Part shown: positions 26,720 to 35,173 of the stretch, piece after piece
Layout: each line of letters begins with the position of its first letter
Position numbering within the stretch: the stretch's first letter is position 1
NCBI GenBank assembly: GCA_963761775.1
Contig: CAVXIF010000004.1
Location: forward strand, 1-49,110
Direction: 5' to 3'
DNA length: 49,110 nt
Source of the DNA: Parerythrobacter_A sp963761775
GTDB taxonomy: Bacteria > Pseudomonadota > Alphaproteobacteria > Sphingomonadales > Sphingomonadaceae
Made by a program: the position numbers and the translations under genes
The notes under the pieces: model-generated
Told to the model about the DNA's origin: nothing
What the model saw: only the letters and a program-made list of their open reading frames with translations
Database searches by the model: none

Positions 26720-27703
26720 ATGCATTCCAACACTCTTTCGCTCAGCAGCAACGCACAGGACGTCAGCGGGGACTGGTCGGGCGACAATCAGGACTGGTGG
26801 GACTGGTATGTCTCGCTGGCGCAGAACAAACGGTCCACCGCGCCGCTCGCAAAATGCGCGCCCCTGCCCGATATCGCGCAGCCCGACGATGCAGCATTGG
26901 CTGCCGAACTGGCCGAGCCTTACCCGCTGAAGCCAGACCACATCGCTGCTTTCGCGCGGGACGGGTTCATAAAGCTGAAGGGTGTCGTCAGCCCCGGGGC
27001 GGCTTTGCGGTTGCGGGCGGAGATGAAACGGCTGCTGGAAGCAGAACACGACATCGCGATGGATGCAGGACAGACCGAACGGTTCACCAGCCTTGAAATG
27101 GCGTGGCTGAATAATCCGCTTATCCGGGCCTTCGTCCTCGCGCCGCGTATTGCCGGCATTTGTGCCGGTCTGCTCGAAGTCGAACGGTTGCGGCTGTATC
27201 ACGACAATATCCTGTCGAAGGAACCGGGCTGCGGGCGCACGCCGTGGCATTACGACGACCACCATTTTCCGCTGGCAACGCACGATGTGGTGACGGCGTG
27301 GATCGCGGCACAACCCGTTCCGGTGGCGATGGGGCCGCTGTCCTTCGCGACCCCACGCGATGTGCACCGGCTGGTGGAAGACGTGCCGTTCGACAAGACG
27401 AACACCAGCTACGACACGCATATCGGCGAGGTGTTTGCGCAAAACGATATGGTCGTGGACGAGACGCCCTTCGAGCTGGGCGAAGCCAGTTTCCATCACA
27501 ACCTTAGCTTCCACACCGCCGGGCCGAACCGCACCGATCGCAGCCGTGTGGTGTTGGCCAACACCTATTTCGCCGACGGTGCCCGTGTTGTGAACGACCC
27601 CACGCTGGTGTCGGGCGACTGGCGCAAGTTCCTGCCCGGATGCCAACCGGGCGGGCTGACGCAATCCGACCGCAATCCCGTGTGCTGGCCCCCGGCCCGC
27701 TGA
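26720..27703 (+). CDS. Phytanoyl-CoA dioxygenase (PhyH) family oxygenase
   Basis: This 327-residue Fe(II)/2-oxoglutarate-dependent oxygenase shows the facial triad: His177 and Asp179 in PWHYDDHHF and a distal His265 in SFHTAGPN, followed by an Arg suitable for 2-oxoglutarate binding. The segment DGFIKLKGVVSPGAALRLR is typical of the PhyH N-terminal domain. Family members hydroxylate lipids, CoA esters or secondary metabolites, and the substrate here is not evident. The methyltransferase gene begins 2 nt after its stop, strongly suggesting a joint modification pathway. Confidence 0.85.
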   Translation: MHSNTLSLSSNAQDVSGDWSGDNQDWWDWYVSLAQNKRSTAPLAKCAPLPDIAQPDDAALAAELAEPYPLKPDHIAAFARDGFIKLKGVVSPGAALRLRAEMKRLLEAEHDIAMDAGQTERFTSLEMAWLNNPLIRAFVLAPRIAGICAGLLEVERLRLYHDNILSKEPGCGRTPWHYDDHHFPLATHDVVTAWIAAQPVPVAMGPLSFATPRDVHRLVEDVPFDKTNTSYDTHIGEVFAQNDMVVDETPFELGEASFHHNLSFHTAGPNRTDRSRVVLANTYFADGARVVNDPTLVSGDWRKFLPGCQPGGLTQSDRNPVCWPPAR

Positions 27704-27705
27704 TC

Positions 27706-28563
27706 GTGAGCACCGGACACGAAGCCGCCGCTGCGATGCGCGCGCATCTCGACCACGTGCATACCGAACAGGCGGGTTTCACCGAAACCTGTGCAACGGC
27801 GTGCCGCGATGCCGAGGGGCGCGACAGCTACACCTGGCTGGCGCAGGCGTTGGCCGCGCGCGACGGCGGCGCCGTGCTCGATCTCGCTTGCGGGTCTGGC
27901 GTGCTGCTGGAGCGCCTGGCCGCCGAACGATCCGCAACGCGCCTGATCGGTGTCGATATGAGTGCGTCCGAACTGTCGCTGGCAGCTACTCGGCTGGCGG
28001 ATAGCGGCGTCGAATTGCGACAGGGTACGGCACAGGATCTGTCCTTCCTCACCGATGGCAGCGTCGATGGCGTGCTGTGCCATTGGGCATTGGCGCTGAT
28101 GAAGCCGGTGGAACCGGTGCTGGACGAAGTTGCCCGTGTGCTAGCGCCGCAGGGGCGTTTTGCTGCCGTTGTCGACGGGCCGCATGACAGTGCCCCCGGC
28201 TACGCGAAGATCGATGCGATCATCGGCAGTCATGTCGGCCAGGCACTCGGTAAAACACCCAAAATGGGCCTGGGCGATCCGCGTATCCGCGATGCGGCGC
28301 AGCTCCTTCCGCTGCTCGAAACGCATTTCCCGAAGGCGCAAATCGATATAGCAGCCAATGTCGTTTCCATGACCGGAACGCCGGACTGGCTCGCGCGCGA
28401 GGCGGCGCACTTCTTCTATTCCACTTTCGTGCTGGACGCGCCGCAACGTGGGGAACTGCTGGAAGAACTGGCTGAAGTTTTTGCCGCACAGTGTGAAGAT
28501 ACAGCGTGTGAAGATGCAGCGTTCAACATGCCCATCAACCGTGTTGTCGTCAGCCAGCCATGA
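27706..28563 (+). CDS. Class I SAM-dependent methyltransferase
   Basis: The 285-residue protein has the SAM-binding motif I VLDLACGSGVLLERL (about residues 55-70), an acidic strand-2 end (LIGVDMSASELSLA) and motif IV-like GVLCHWALALMKP, followed by RVLAPQGRFAAVV. These are the features of the UbiE/methyltransferase-11 group. No membrane segments. GTG 27706 is preferred as start because it lies 2 nt after the PhyH stop; ATG 27736 is possible. It overlaps the next gene by 4 bp. Substrate unknown, probably the same molecule as or a relative of the PhyH substrate. Confidence 0.8.
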   Translation: MSTGHEAAAAMRAHLDHVHTEQAGFTETCATACRDAEGRDSYTWLAQALAARDGGAVLDLACGSGVLLERLAAERSATRLIGVDMSASELSLAATRLADSGVELRQGTAQDLSFLTDGSVDGVLCHWALALMKPVEPVLDEVARVLAPQGRFAAVVDGPHDSAPGYAKIDAIIGSHVGQALGKTPKMGLGDPRIRDAAQLLPLLETHFPKAQIDIAANVVSMTGTPDWLAREAAHFFYSTFVLDAPQRGELLEELAEVFAAQCEDTACEDAAFNMPINRVVVSQP

Positions 28564-29117
28564 CCGAGTTTTTCCTCGCGCTGGTGGCCGTCGCCGTGAC
28601 CTCGTTCGGCGCGCGGGACCAGCGGCTGGTGGCCGACCTGGCCGAGCGGTTGGGGCAGGGCGGCGGACTGCTGCTTGTGGCGATGCTGTCCGGTGCGGTG
28701 ACGGCGGCATTCATGGCCTTTGCCGGGAGCCTGATCGGCGTATTGTTGCCGCCTGCCGCCAAGACCATGCTGGTCGCGTTCGCACTGCTTGCCGCCGCTG
28801 TGGAGCTTGCCTGGTTCCGCGCGGCGAAGCAGGTGCGCGAACCGACACGCTCTCTGGGCGCGACCGGCATCGTGCTTGCCGCAATGCAGGTGGGCGACGG
28901 GCCACGTTTCCTCGTATTTGCCATCGCCGCCGCATTCGCCTCGCCGACGCTTGCCGCGGTGGGTGGCTTTGCTGGCGGGGCCGTGGCGGCGACTTTCGGC
29001 TGGGCGATGGCGGGCGATCTCGAAGCCCTGCCACTGAAGAAAATCCGGCGATACGGCGCGGTGGCGATTGCCCTGTTTGCCATCGGCGTGGGGCTGAACG
29101 CACGCGGCATCCTGTAA
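28560..29117 (+). CDS. Divergent UPF0016 (GDT1/TMEM165)-like membrane protein
   Basis: The 185-residue protein has about six hydrophobic helices in two similar halves. Each half starts with a degenerate version of the family's acidic cation-binding motif (E-x-G-D-K/R-T/S): TSFGARDQ near residue 14 and QVGDGPRF near residue 117. Canonical members transport Mn2+ or Ca2+; the loss of the key acidic residue in both halves here makes transport of the usual ions doubtful. It starts within the methyltransferase stop (ATGA). The family assignment is moderate and based on topology and motif position. Confidence 0.55.
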   Translation: MTEFFLALVAVAVTSFGARDQRLVADLAERLGQGGGLLLVAMLSGAVTAAFMAFAGSLIGVLLPPAAKTMLVAFALLAAAVELAWFRAAKQVREPTRSLGATGIVLAAMQVGDGPRFLVFAIAAAFASPTLAAVGGFAGGAVAATFGWAMAGDLEALPLKKIRRYGAVAIALFAIGVGLNARGIL

Positions 29118-29194
29118 AAAAGCGCCATCATGTGAAACCCGTGCGGCCTCCTCACGTTGGCATGACATATGTTGTAAAAACAGGAGACAAGACG

Positions 29195-29656
29195 ATGGCC
29201 GACACGGGCAGCAATTCAAAGGCGGAACTGGTAAGCGAACTGAACGGGCTGCTGGCCGACCATCTGGCGCTGTATTTCAAGACCAAGAGCTTCCACTGGC
29301 ATGTCGCCGGTCCGCGCTTTCATGATCTGCACCTGTTGTTCGATGCGCAGGCCGCGCAGGTGCAGGGCCAGATCGACGATGTGGCGGAGCGGGTGCGCAA
29401 GCTGGGCGAGCCGACGCTGACATCGCTGGGTTCGGCGACGCGCGAAACACAGGTTGCGGATCAGGATTCGACCACGCTGGACGCCGATGCGATGGTGCGC
29501 GAGCTTCATGACGACAATGCGAAGATGGTGAAGCGCCTGAAGAGCATGAAGCCGCTGGCCGAACAGGCCGGCGACAATGCCACCGATGGCTTGTTGGACG
29601 ACTGGACGGATATGGCGGAAGAGCGCGTCTGGTTCCTTGGTCAATTGCTCAAGTAA
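29195..29656 (+). CDS. dps: Dps family DNA-binding ferritin-like protein
   Basis: Dps forms dodecamers that oxidise and store iron and protect DNA during starvation and oxidative stress. The 153-residue protein has all ferroxidase ligands with canonical spacing: His34 (SFHWHV), His46 and Asp50 (LHLLFD), Asp61 and Glu65 (DDVAERV). A good Shine-Dalgarno (AGGAGA) precedes ATG 29195. The 77-nt leader contains the palindrome ACATATGT (29165-29172), which may be an operator. The gluconolactonase gene follows by 10 nt. Confidence 0.95.
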   Translation: MADTGSNSKAELVSELNGLLADHLALYFKTKSFHWHVAGPRFHDLHLLFDAQAAQVQGQIDDVAERVRKLGEPTLTSLGSATRETQVADQDSTTLDADAMVRELHDDNAKMVKRLKSMKPLAEQAGDNATDGLLDDWTDMAEERVWFLGQLLK

Positions 29657-29666
29657 TGGGCAGCGC

Positions 29667-30281
29667 GTGGCGATAGATTACCGCCCCGAAGCCGATCCGG
29701 CGCAGATCGCGGACTGGATCGCTGAACGGTTGAAGACGGCTCTGGCGGGGTTCGAGAATGCGGCGATCACCGTACCGGGCGGTTCAACACCGTTTCCCGT
29801 GTTCGAAAAGCTGGTCGCCCTGCCGCTCGACTGGTCGCGTATCACCATATGGCCGGGTGACGACCGGATCGTGCCGGAGGACCATGCCGCCAGCAATACC
29901 GGCCGGATCCGTGCGCTGTTCCAACCGGCGGGTGCAAAGGTTCAGGCATTGCGTGAAGGTGCGGTGCCGCCTCCGTTTGCCCTGACTTGGGTGGGTATGG
30001 GGACGGACGGGCATATCGCCTCGCTGTTCCCCAATACCGGTCCGCTTGCGAGCGATGCCAATGCGGTGCGCCGGTTGACGCCCGATCCCCTGCCGCCCGA
30101 AGCGCCGTTCGACCGTTTGACATTGACGATCGCGGGTCTTGTGCGCACCGATGCGGTCATGGTCATGATACGTGGTGCAGAAAAAGCGAAGGTGTTCGCG
30201 GCTGCGGCAAAAGGCGACAGCGATACGCCGGTCGCGCGCTTTCTTGCGGCCACGCAAGCACCGGTCACGTGCTTCACCTGA
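29667..30281 (+). CDS. pgl: 6-phosphogluconolactonase
   Basis: This enzyme hydrolyses 6-phosphogluconolactone in the pentose phosphate or Entner-Doudoroff route. The 204-residue protein has the family motifs VPGGSTPFPVFEKL, IWPGDDRIVPEDHAASN and the diagnostic VGMGTDGHIASLFPN. It is somewhat shorter than the usual 220-240 residues. GTG 29667 is the only plausible start after the dps stop. The Nudix gene overlaps its stop by one base (TGATG). zwf and edd are not in the window. Confidence 0.88.
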   Translation: MAIDYRPEADPAQIADWIAERLKTALAGFENAAITVPGGSTPFPVFEKLVALPLDWSRITIWPGDDRIVPEDHAASNTGRIRALFQPAGAKVQALREGAVPPPFALTWVGMGTDGHIASLFPNTGPLASDANAVRRLTPDPLPPEAPFDRLTLTIAGLVRTDAVMVMIRGAEKAKVFAAAAKGDSDTPVARFLAATQAPVTCFT

Positions 30282-30751
30282 TGCCGCGTCCGGTGCATCG
30301 GGCGCTCCTCAAGCTTGCGCATCCGGTGCGTCATTGCTGGCGTCGCTGGCGCAAGACGCCGCTGGCGGGGTGTTCGGTGTTGCTGTTCGACCTGTCGGAC
30401 CAGGTGCTGCTGTTGCGCCACAATTACGGCCCGGCGCTGTGGTCCTTGCCCGGTGGCGGCATCGGCAAGGCTGAAGCGCCTGCGGACGCTGCCAAGCGTG
30501 AAGTGAGCGAAGAGCTGAACATTGCGCTCGATACGCTCGCATCGCTGGGAACCATGCAGGAAACGATCTCCGGGTCGCTCCACACCGCGCACGTATTTTT
30601 TGCCCGCATCGACCAGTCGCCGTGCCCGGACGGGCGCGAGGTGCGGGAGGCACGTTTCTTCCCGATGCACTCGCTCCCGGCGGATTTGAGCGATCTGACC
30701 CGCGCCCGCCTTGCCCTGTGGCAGGATCGCATGTCGTCCCCGAAGGGCTAA
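30281..30751 (+). CDS. Nudix hydrolase
   Basis: The 156-residue protein has a complete Nudix box (G-x5-E-x7-REVSEEL) in GGIGKAEAPADAAKREVSEE, preceded by LWSLPGG. Nudix enzymes cleave nucleoside diphosphate derivatives. The basic N-terminus (KLAHPVRHCWRRWRKTPL) is unusual and might bind nucleic acid or membrane surfaces, which is speculative. ATG 30281 overlaps the pgl stop by 1 bp. Its own stop overlaps dinB on the opposite strand by 4 bp. Substrate not predictable. Confidence 0.88.
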   Translation: MPRPVHRALLKLAHPVRHCWRRWRKTPLAGCSVLLFDLSDQVLLLRHNYGPALWSLPGGGIGKAEAPADAAKREVSEELNIALDTLASLGTMQETISGSLHTAHVFFARIDQSPCPDGREVREARFFPMHSLPADLSDLTRARLALWQDRMSSPKG

Positions 30752-31881
30752 AACAGGTCCAGCTGCGCGGCCAGCGCGGCGCGTTGCGCGCGCGGTGGTT
30801 TGGCCACCACACCTTCCAGTTTCGACAGGGTCAGGCCCATTAACCGGATCGGGCGGGGCAGCGGCAGCATCGCTTCCAGCAACTCGCGCCCGACCGTAGC
30901 GAATGCCGCTTTGTTCGGCACATTCGCGGGTACCGTTTGTGCACGGCTGGTAATTGTGAAGTCGTTATATTTCAGCTTCAGCGTCACCGTCCGTCCCTTG
31001 GCTTCGGCGCGGGTGATGCGTTCCCACACGATATCGACGATGCGGTCCAGCGTCTCGTGCAATTCGGCGGGCGAGGCGATATCTTCGTGAAAGGTGCGTT
31101 CTCCGCCCACCGATTTGCGGATGCGGTTGGTGCGTACCGGGCGGTCGTCGATGCCGCGTGCGGCGCGGTAGAGATAATTCGCAAAACTGCCGAAATTGGC
31201 ATGCATCCAGGCGGCATCCTTCGCGGCAAGATCCGCGCCCGTTTCAATGCCCAGCCGCGCCATCTTCTCTGCACCCTTCGGCCCGACCCCGTGAAATCTG
31301 CGTACCGGCAGGCTTTGCACGAATGCGGCCCCTTCGCCGGGACGGATGACGCAGATGCCGTTCGGCTTGTTCTGGTCGCTGGCCAGCTTGGCAAGAAACT
31401 TGTTGTAGGACACGCCCGCGCTGGCAGTCAGCTGCGTTTTCGTAAAAATATCCTTGCGGATGGCCTGTGCGATGCGGGTGGCGGTGCCTAACCCGTGAAT
31501 GTCCTGCGTCACATCGAGATAGGCTTCGTCCAGGCTCAGCGGTTCGACATGGGGCGTGTAGTGGCGGAAGATTTCGCGGATGATCTGCGATGCTTCGCGG
31601 TAGGCGTCGAACCGGCTTTTCACAAAGATCAGGTCCGGGCATTTGCGCTTCGCCGTGACGGACGGCATGGCGGACCGCACGCCGAATTTGCGTGCTTCGT
31701 AACTGGCTGCCGCCACCACGCCGCGCCCGCTCGACCCGCCGACCGCCACCGGCAGGCCACGCAGTTCGGGATTGTCGCGCTGTTCCACGCTGGCGAAAAA
31801 GGCATCCATATCGATATGGATGATCTTGCGCGTGTCTTCGCCGCCGCCGGTCTGCTTATCGCTGTCAGGCGCTTCGTCCAT
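30748..31881 (-). CDS. dinB: DNA polymerase IV
   Basis: A 377-residue Y-family translesion polymerase. The catalytic acidic residues lie in IIHIDMDAFFASVEQ and LSLDEAYLDVT; YNKFLAKLASDQNKP and the helix-hairpin-helix region RFHGVGPKGAEKM follow. The protein ends in QLDLF, a canonical beta-clamp-binding motif. The start is set at ATG 31881 because homology begins directly after it; the open frame runs a further 88 codons upstream through the divergent promoter region without similarity. It probably belongs to a damage response, but I see no LexA box I can defend. Confidence 0.94.
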   Translation of the reverse strand: MDEAPDSDKQTGGGEDTRKIIHIDMDAFFASVEQRDNPELRGLPVAVGGSSGRGVVAAASYEARKFGVRSAMPSVTAKRKCPDLIFVKSRFDAYREASQIIREIFRHYTPHVEPLSLDEAYLDVTQDIHGLGTATRIAQAIRKDIFTKTQLTASAGVSYNKFLAKLASDQNKPNGICVIRPGEGAAFVQSLPVRRFHGVGPKGAEKMARLGIETGADLAAKDAAWMHANFGSFANYLYRAARGIDDRPVRTNRIRKSVGGERTFHEDIASPAELHETLDRIVDIVWERITRAEAKGRTVTLKLKYNDFTITSRAQTVPANVPNKAAFATVGRELLEAMLPLPRPIRLMGLTLSKLEGVVAKPPRAQRAALAAQLDLF

Positions 31882-31960
31882 GCCCGGTAGATAGGGCCTG
31901 CCCCTTGGCGAGCGCAATGCGCACTTCCATTTGTGCAGTGCAGCGCGCAAGGGAGCCGTA

Positions 31961-33205
31961 ATGCCTGCTACCGCTGCCAGTCCTGATGCCGCCGCCATGC
32001 GCAAACCGTTGGGCGAGCGCGAGCTGATCGCGCTGATGGCGGCCTTGATGAGTTTGCAGGCATTCGGGATCGATTCGATGCTGCCAGCAATTGGCCGGGT
32101 CGCGGGCGAGCTTGGCGCGAGCGGCAATTCGCGCCAGCTCATCATCGGGCTCTACCTGATCGGCACCGGGTTCGGCGCGCTGTTCCCCGGCGTGCTGGCG
32201 GACCGGTTCGGGCGACGTCCGGTGCTGGCTTTCGGGCTGACGGCGTATGTCTCGTTTTCCTTCGCGTGCGCGTTCGTCTCCAGCTTTCCCGTACTGCTGG
32301 GCCTGCGGTTCTTGCAGGGGTTGCTGTGCGCGTCGATGGCGGTGGTGCCTGCCGCTATCGTGCGCGACCATGTCGGCGGTGACCGGATGGCGCGGCTGAT
32401 GAGCCTGATCATCATGATGTTTCTGGCAGTGCCGGTTATCGCGCCGTTTATCGGGCAGGTCATCATGGAGCTGCTGGGCTGGCGCGCGATCTTCGGAGCG
32501 ATGGCATTGCTTGGCGGTGCGGTGGCGGTGTGGATGTGGGTGCGCTTGCCCGAAACGCTGACCGAGGCGAACCGCCAGCCGATCGACCTGCGCGCCATTG
32601 GCCGCAACATGACCGCCGCGCTCGTGAACAGGGGCGCCATCGGCTATGTCGTGGGCAGCGCGCTGGTGTTCGGATCGCTGTTCGGCTTCCTTAATTCCGC
32701 CGAACAGCTGGTGAGCGCAACTTTTGGGCAGGCCGACAATTTCGCCTTCATCTTCGGGGGTGCGGTGCTGGGCATGGTCGCGGCCAGCTTCACCAATTCG
32801 CGCATCGTCGAACGCTTCGGCGCGCGGCGGGTCAGCCACACGGCATTGCTCGGCTTTATTGCCATCACCGTGGTGCAGTTGTGGAGCGCCTCGAACCAGC
32901 CGCAACCGCTCTATCAATTCGTGGGTCTGATGACGCTGGTGATGGCGATGCTGGGCTTCATCGGCGCGAATTTCTCGTCCATCGCGATGCAGCCCTTCGC
33001 CGCTATCGCCGGTGCCGCCAGCAGCGCGCAGACGGGCCTGCGCACGGGGCTGGGCGCAATATTGGGCGCAATTATCGGCAGCCTGTATGACGGCACGGCG
33101 CGTCCGCTGGCAGTTTCGATGCTGTCGCTGGGCCTGATGGCGCTGGCGGTTGTGCTGTTTAGCGAGCGCGGCCGCCTGTTCCGCCGTATCAATACGCCGA
33201 ACTAA
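31961..33205 (+). CDS. MFS drug exporter of the Bcr/CflA type
   Basis: The 414-residue protein has about 12 hydrophobic helices and the MFS loop motif GVLADRFGRRPVL between helices 2 and 3. The start LQAFGIDSMLPAIGRVAGEL, the helix-5 segment VPVIAPFIGQVIMELLGWR and the following WVRLPETL are typical of Bcr/CflA-type proton-driven multidrug exporters. GAG lies a few bases before ATG 31961. It is divergent from dinB with 79 bp between starts. The stop overlaps the convergent lipoprotein gene by 4 bp. Confidence 0.88.
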   Translation: MPATAASPDAAAMRKPLGERELIALMAALMSLQAFGIDSMLPAIGRVAGELGASGNSRQLIIGLYLIGTGFGALFPGVLADRFGRRPVLAFGLTAYVSFSFACAFVSSFPVLLGLRFLQGLLCASMAVVPAAIVRDHVGGDRMARLMSLIIMMFLAVPVIAPFIGQVIMELLGWRAIFGAMALLGGAVAVWMWVRLPETLTEANRQPIDLRAIGRNMTAALVNRGAIGYVVGSALVFGSLFGFLNSAEQLVSATFGQADNFAFIFGGAVLGMVAASFTNSRIVERFGARRVSHTALLGFIAITVVQLWSASNQPQPLYQFVGLMTLVMAMLGFIGANFSSIAMQPFAAIAGAASSAQTGLRTGLGAILGAIIGSLYDGTARPLAVSMLSLGLMALAVVLFSERGRLFRRINTPN

Positions 33206-34971
33206 GTCCCGCCAACCGCCATCTTCACCCGTTCCAGCAGCATCCGGTCATGCGCAGCCATCTGCGGCTCGTACCGATCGAAATGCGTCTGTATCGGGGC
33301 GAACGGAACGTCCTTTGCCTGCGATGCCCCGGTGCGCAGCGCATCCTCATACAGATACATCCCCATGCGGAACCCGTTGGCGGTAAAGGTGTGCCACAAT
33401 TCTTCCTGCTGGGACCGCAAGGCATCGGGAACCGAGCCCTTCCAGCGCAACACGGTGCGATTGTAGGCCACGAAGTAGCTGTAATTGAGCTGCAATTCCG
33501 GCGCCACGCGCACCGGTGTGCTGCGCCCGTTGCGCTTCACATTCGCTTCCGGCAGCGCCGCTTTCGCGATTAGCCGCATGTTCGCCTGAAAACTGTTATG
33601 CAAAAACATGTTCTCATCGATCAGCGAGGCGACCATATATTCGCCGACTTTGGTCGAATTGCTCTTGTGAATGCGGGCGAAGCTGGGGTCCATCGTGAAG
33701 CCGATCCAGAACCAGCTCAGGCGCAAATTGTGCTGCTCATCGGTCACGGTGCGCTGCGGATCGATGCTGTCGAGCACGAAGTCGGGAAAGCCCAGCTGCG
33801 TCAGGTCGCGGCGAAAGCTGCCTGCTTCTTGGCTGTTACCGAACATTACCCGCGCGCGGTCGCCGATTTCCCACGGGTTCGCTGGCAGATAATCGTTGTC
33901 CTTGCGATCCAGCATAAAATCGACCGCAGGATCGTTGTCGAGGTAGGAGAACGCGACCGGGCCGCGCATGAACTGCCCCCGCGCGGCAGGGCCGATGCGG
34001 ATAAGATGCTGTCCGATCAGAGCGGTCAGGTACTTGTTTTCGTTGAACGCGGAAGCGCCGCCGCAGGCCAGATGCGCGTTGTTGCCGGACATGTTGCAGG
34101 CACCGAGCAGCTGTGGCTCCGTCATTTCGAGCGCCGCCCGATACAAGCGCCAGAAATTGGCCGTGGTCGGATTGGCGAGGTAGCTGTCCTGTACGGCCAG
34201 CCATTCCGTCTTACGCGCAGGCGTCGCGTCGCGCGCCACATCGGCAATCCAGTCGTTGAAGGTGCCTTCCTGTGCGCCGTGGTGGAAGTCGGCGGACCAG
34301 CGGGGGTACGTGATGCCGGTGGGCATGTCGCGCAGCTGGATGCGCTGCATATTCGCGCCTCCGGCATTGGTGCCGTGCAGCAGGTCCACCATCTCCCGCC
34401 GCGCCTGCTGCGCGCGTTCGAGCGACTGGATCGGTGCGCCGGACAGTGTGGGGAGGAGGCGCTGGAGCTGCCGCCCGAAGGCGATGTCGCGTTCCACGCC
34501 CGCGATCTTCGGATCGCTGGCGGTAGCGGGCAAGACGCTGCCGCCAGGCTGGAAGGGGCGGAAATTGCGCGCGTCGGTGACGGTGAAGCCACGGTCCGCC
34601 CGCATGTTGGCAACAGCCTGCACAAGCGCGTCGGCCTGCGCCTGCGTCGCTCCGTCAAGGAGGGCGCGGCGCGAGATGTCGGTATCGGTGCTGCCGATGC
34701 GGGCAAGGTCGATGAAATCCGGTCCGTGGCACCCGGCGCACGACCCCTTTGGGTGAAGCGAAAGGTCATCATTGCGCCACAATTCCAGCGCGGTGGAATA
34801 GGCTTGACTTGCGGTCAGGCCGGTCGGGGTTGGCGTTGGTGTCGGCGCGGGCCCTGGGCCGCCGCCGATAGCAGGCGCAGGCGCGGAGCCGGAGTTGCCG
34901 TCACCCCCGCCGCATGCTGACAGCGCAACTGCTGCGATACCGGAAAGAAGGACGTGGGTCAGTCTGGTCAT
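33202..34971 (-). CDS. Large exported lipoprotein with a single c-type heme motif
   Basis: The 589-residue protein begins with a lipoprotein signal (THVLLSGIAAVALSACGGGD, Cys20), then a Pro/Thr linker with a PTPTPTPTG tract. One c-heme site is present, C78-A-G-C81-H82. I see no second CxxCH, so it is not a di-heme peroxidase of the MauG/CcpA type despite the general resemblance. The large remaining domain (WSADFHHGAQEGTFNDWIAD, YLDNDPAVDFMLDRKDNDYL, RLSWFWIGFTMDPSF) is not one I recognise. It is probably an envelope redox protein anchored to a membrane. Convergent with the MFS gene. Confidence 0.72.
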   Translation of the reverse strand: MTRLTHVLLSGIAAVALSACGGGDGNSGSAPAPAIGGGPGPAPTPTPTPTGLTASQAYSTALELWRNDDLSLHPKGSCAGCHGPDFIDLARIGSTDTDISRRALLDGATQAQADALVQAVANMRADRGFTVTDARNFRPFQPGGSVLPATASDPKIAGVERDIAFGRQLQRLLPTLSGAPIQSLERAQQARREMVDLLHGTNAGGANMQRIQLRDMPTGITYPRWSADFHHGAQEGTFNDWIADVARDATPARKTEWLAVQDSYLANPTTANFWRLYRAALEMTEPQLLGACNMSGNNAHLACGGASAFNENKYLTALIGQHLIRIGPAARGQFMRGPVAFSYLDNDPAVDFMLDRKDNDYLPANPWEIGDRARVMFGNSQEAGSFRRDLTQLGFPDFVLDSIDPQRTVTDEQHNLRLSWFWIGFTMDPSFARIHKSNSTKVGEYMVASLIDENMFLHNSFQANMRLIAKAALPEANVKRNGRSTPVRVAPELQLNYSYFVAYNRTVLRWKGSVPDALRSQQEELWHTFTANGFRMGMYLYEDALRTGASQAKDVPFAPIQTHFDRYEPQMAAHDRMLLERVKMAVGGT

Positions 34972-35140
34972 GCACACCTGCGATATTCGGCCTGTGGGAT
35001 ATGAAGCGGGTGTGATTGTCGATGGTTTAGAATTGGTTAGCGGGCAAGGGTTTCGGCTTGGTAACGCTATTGAAGCTAACCGGGGAAAGCGATGCTGCGC
35101 AAAGTATGCGCCGTAGTCTGTAGGCACAGTGTCGAATGCT

Positions 35141-35169
35141 GGATTGCCGCGCTTCGCTCGCAATGACGG
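35141..35169. repeat. REP-like palindrome
   Basis: GGATTGCCGCGCTTCGCTCG followed by CAATGACGG forms a stem ATTGC/GCAAT around a GC-rich loop. This sequence is a widely dispersed intergenic repeat in bacteria of this group. It lies in the gap between the single-heme lipoprotein promoter side and the 3' end of the carboxylase gene. The rest of 34972-35140 shows no gene. Confidence 0.6.
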
Positions 35170-35173
35170 GCGG

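Noticed and set aside
27160..27400. Glycine- or arginine-rich frames overlapping PhyH
   Set aside because: Shadows in alternative frames; only the PhyH frame has the metal triad.
31882..32145. 88-codon N-terminal extension of DinB
   Set aside because: Polymerase homology starts just after ATG 31881, and the extension runs antisense through the MFS gene start.
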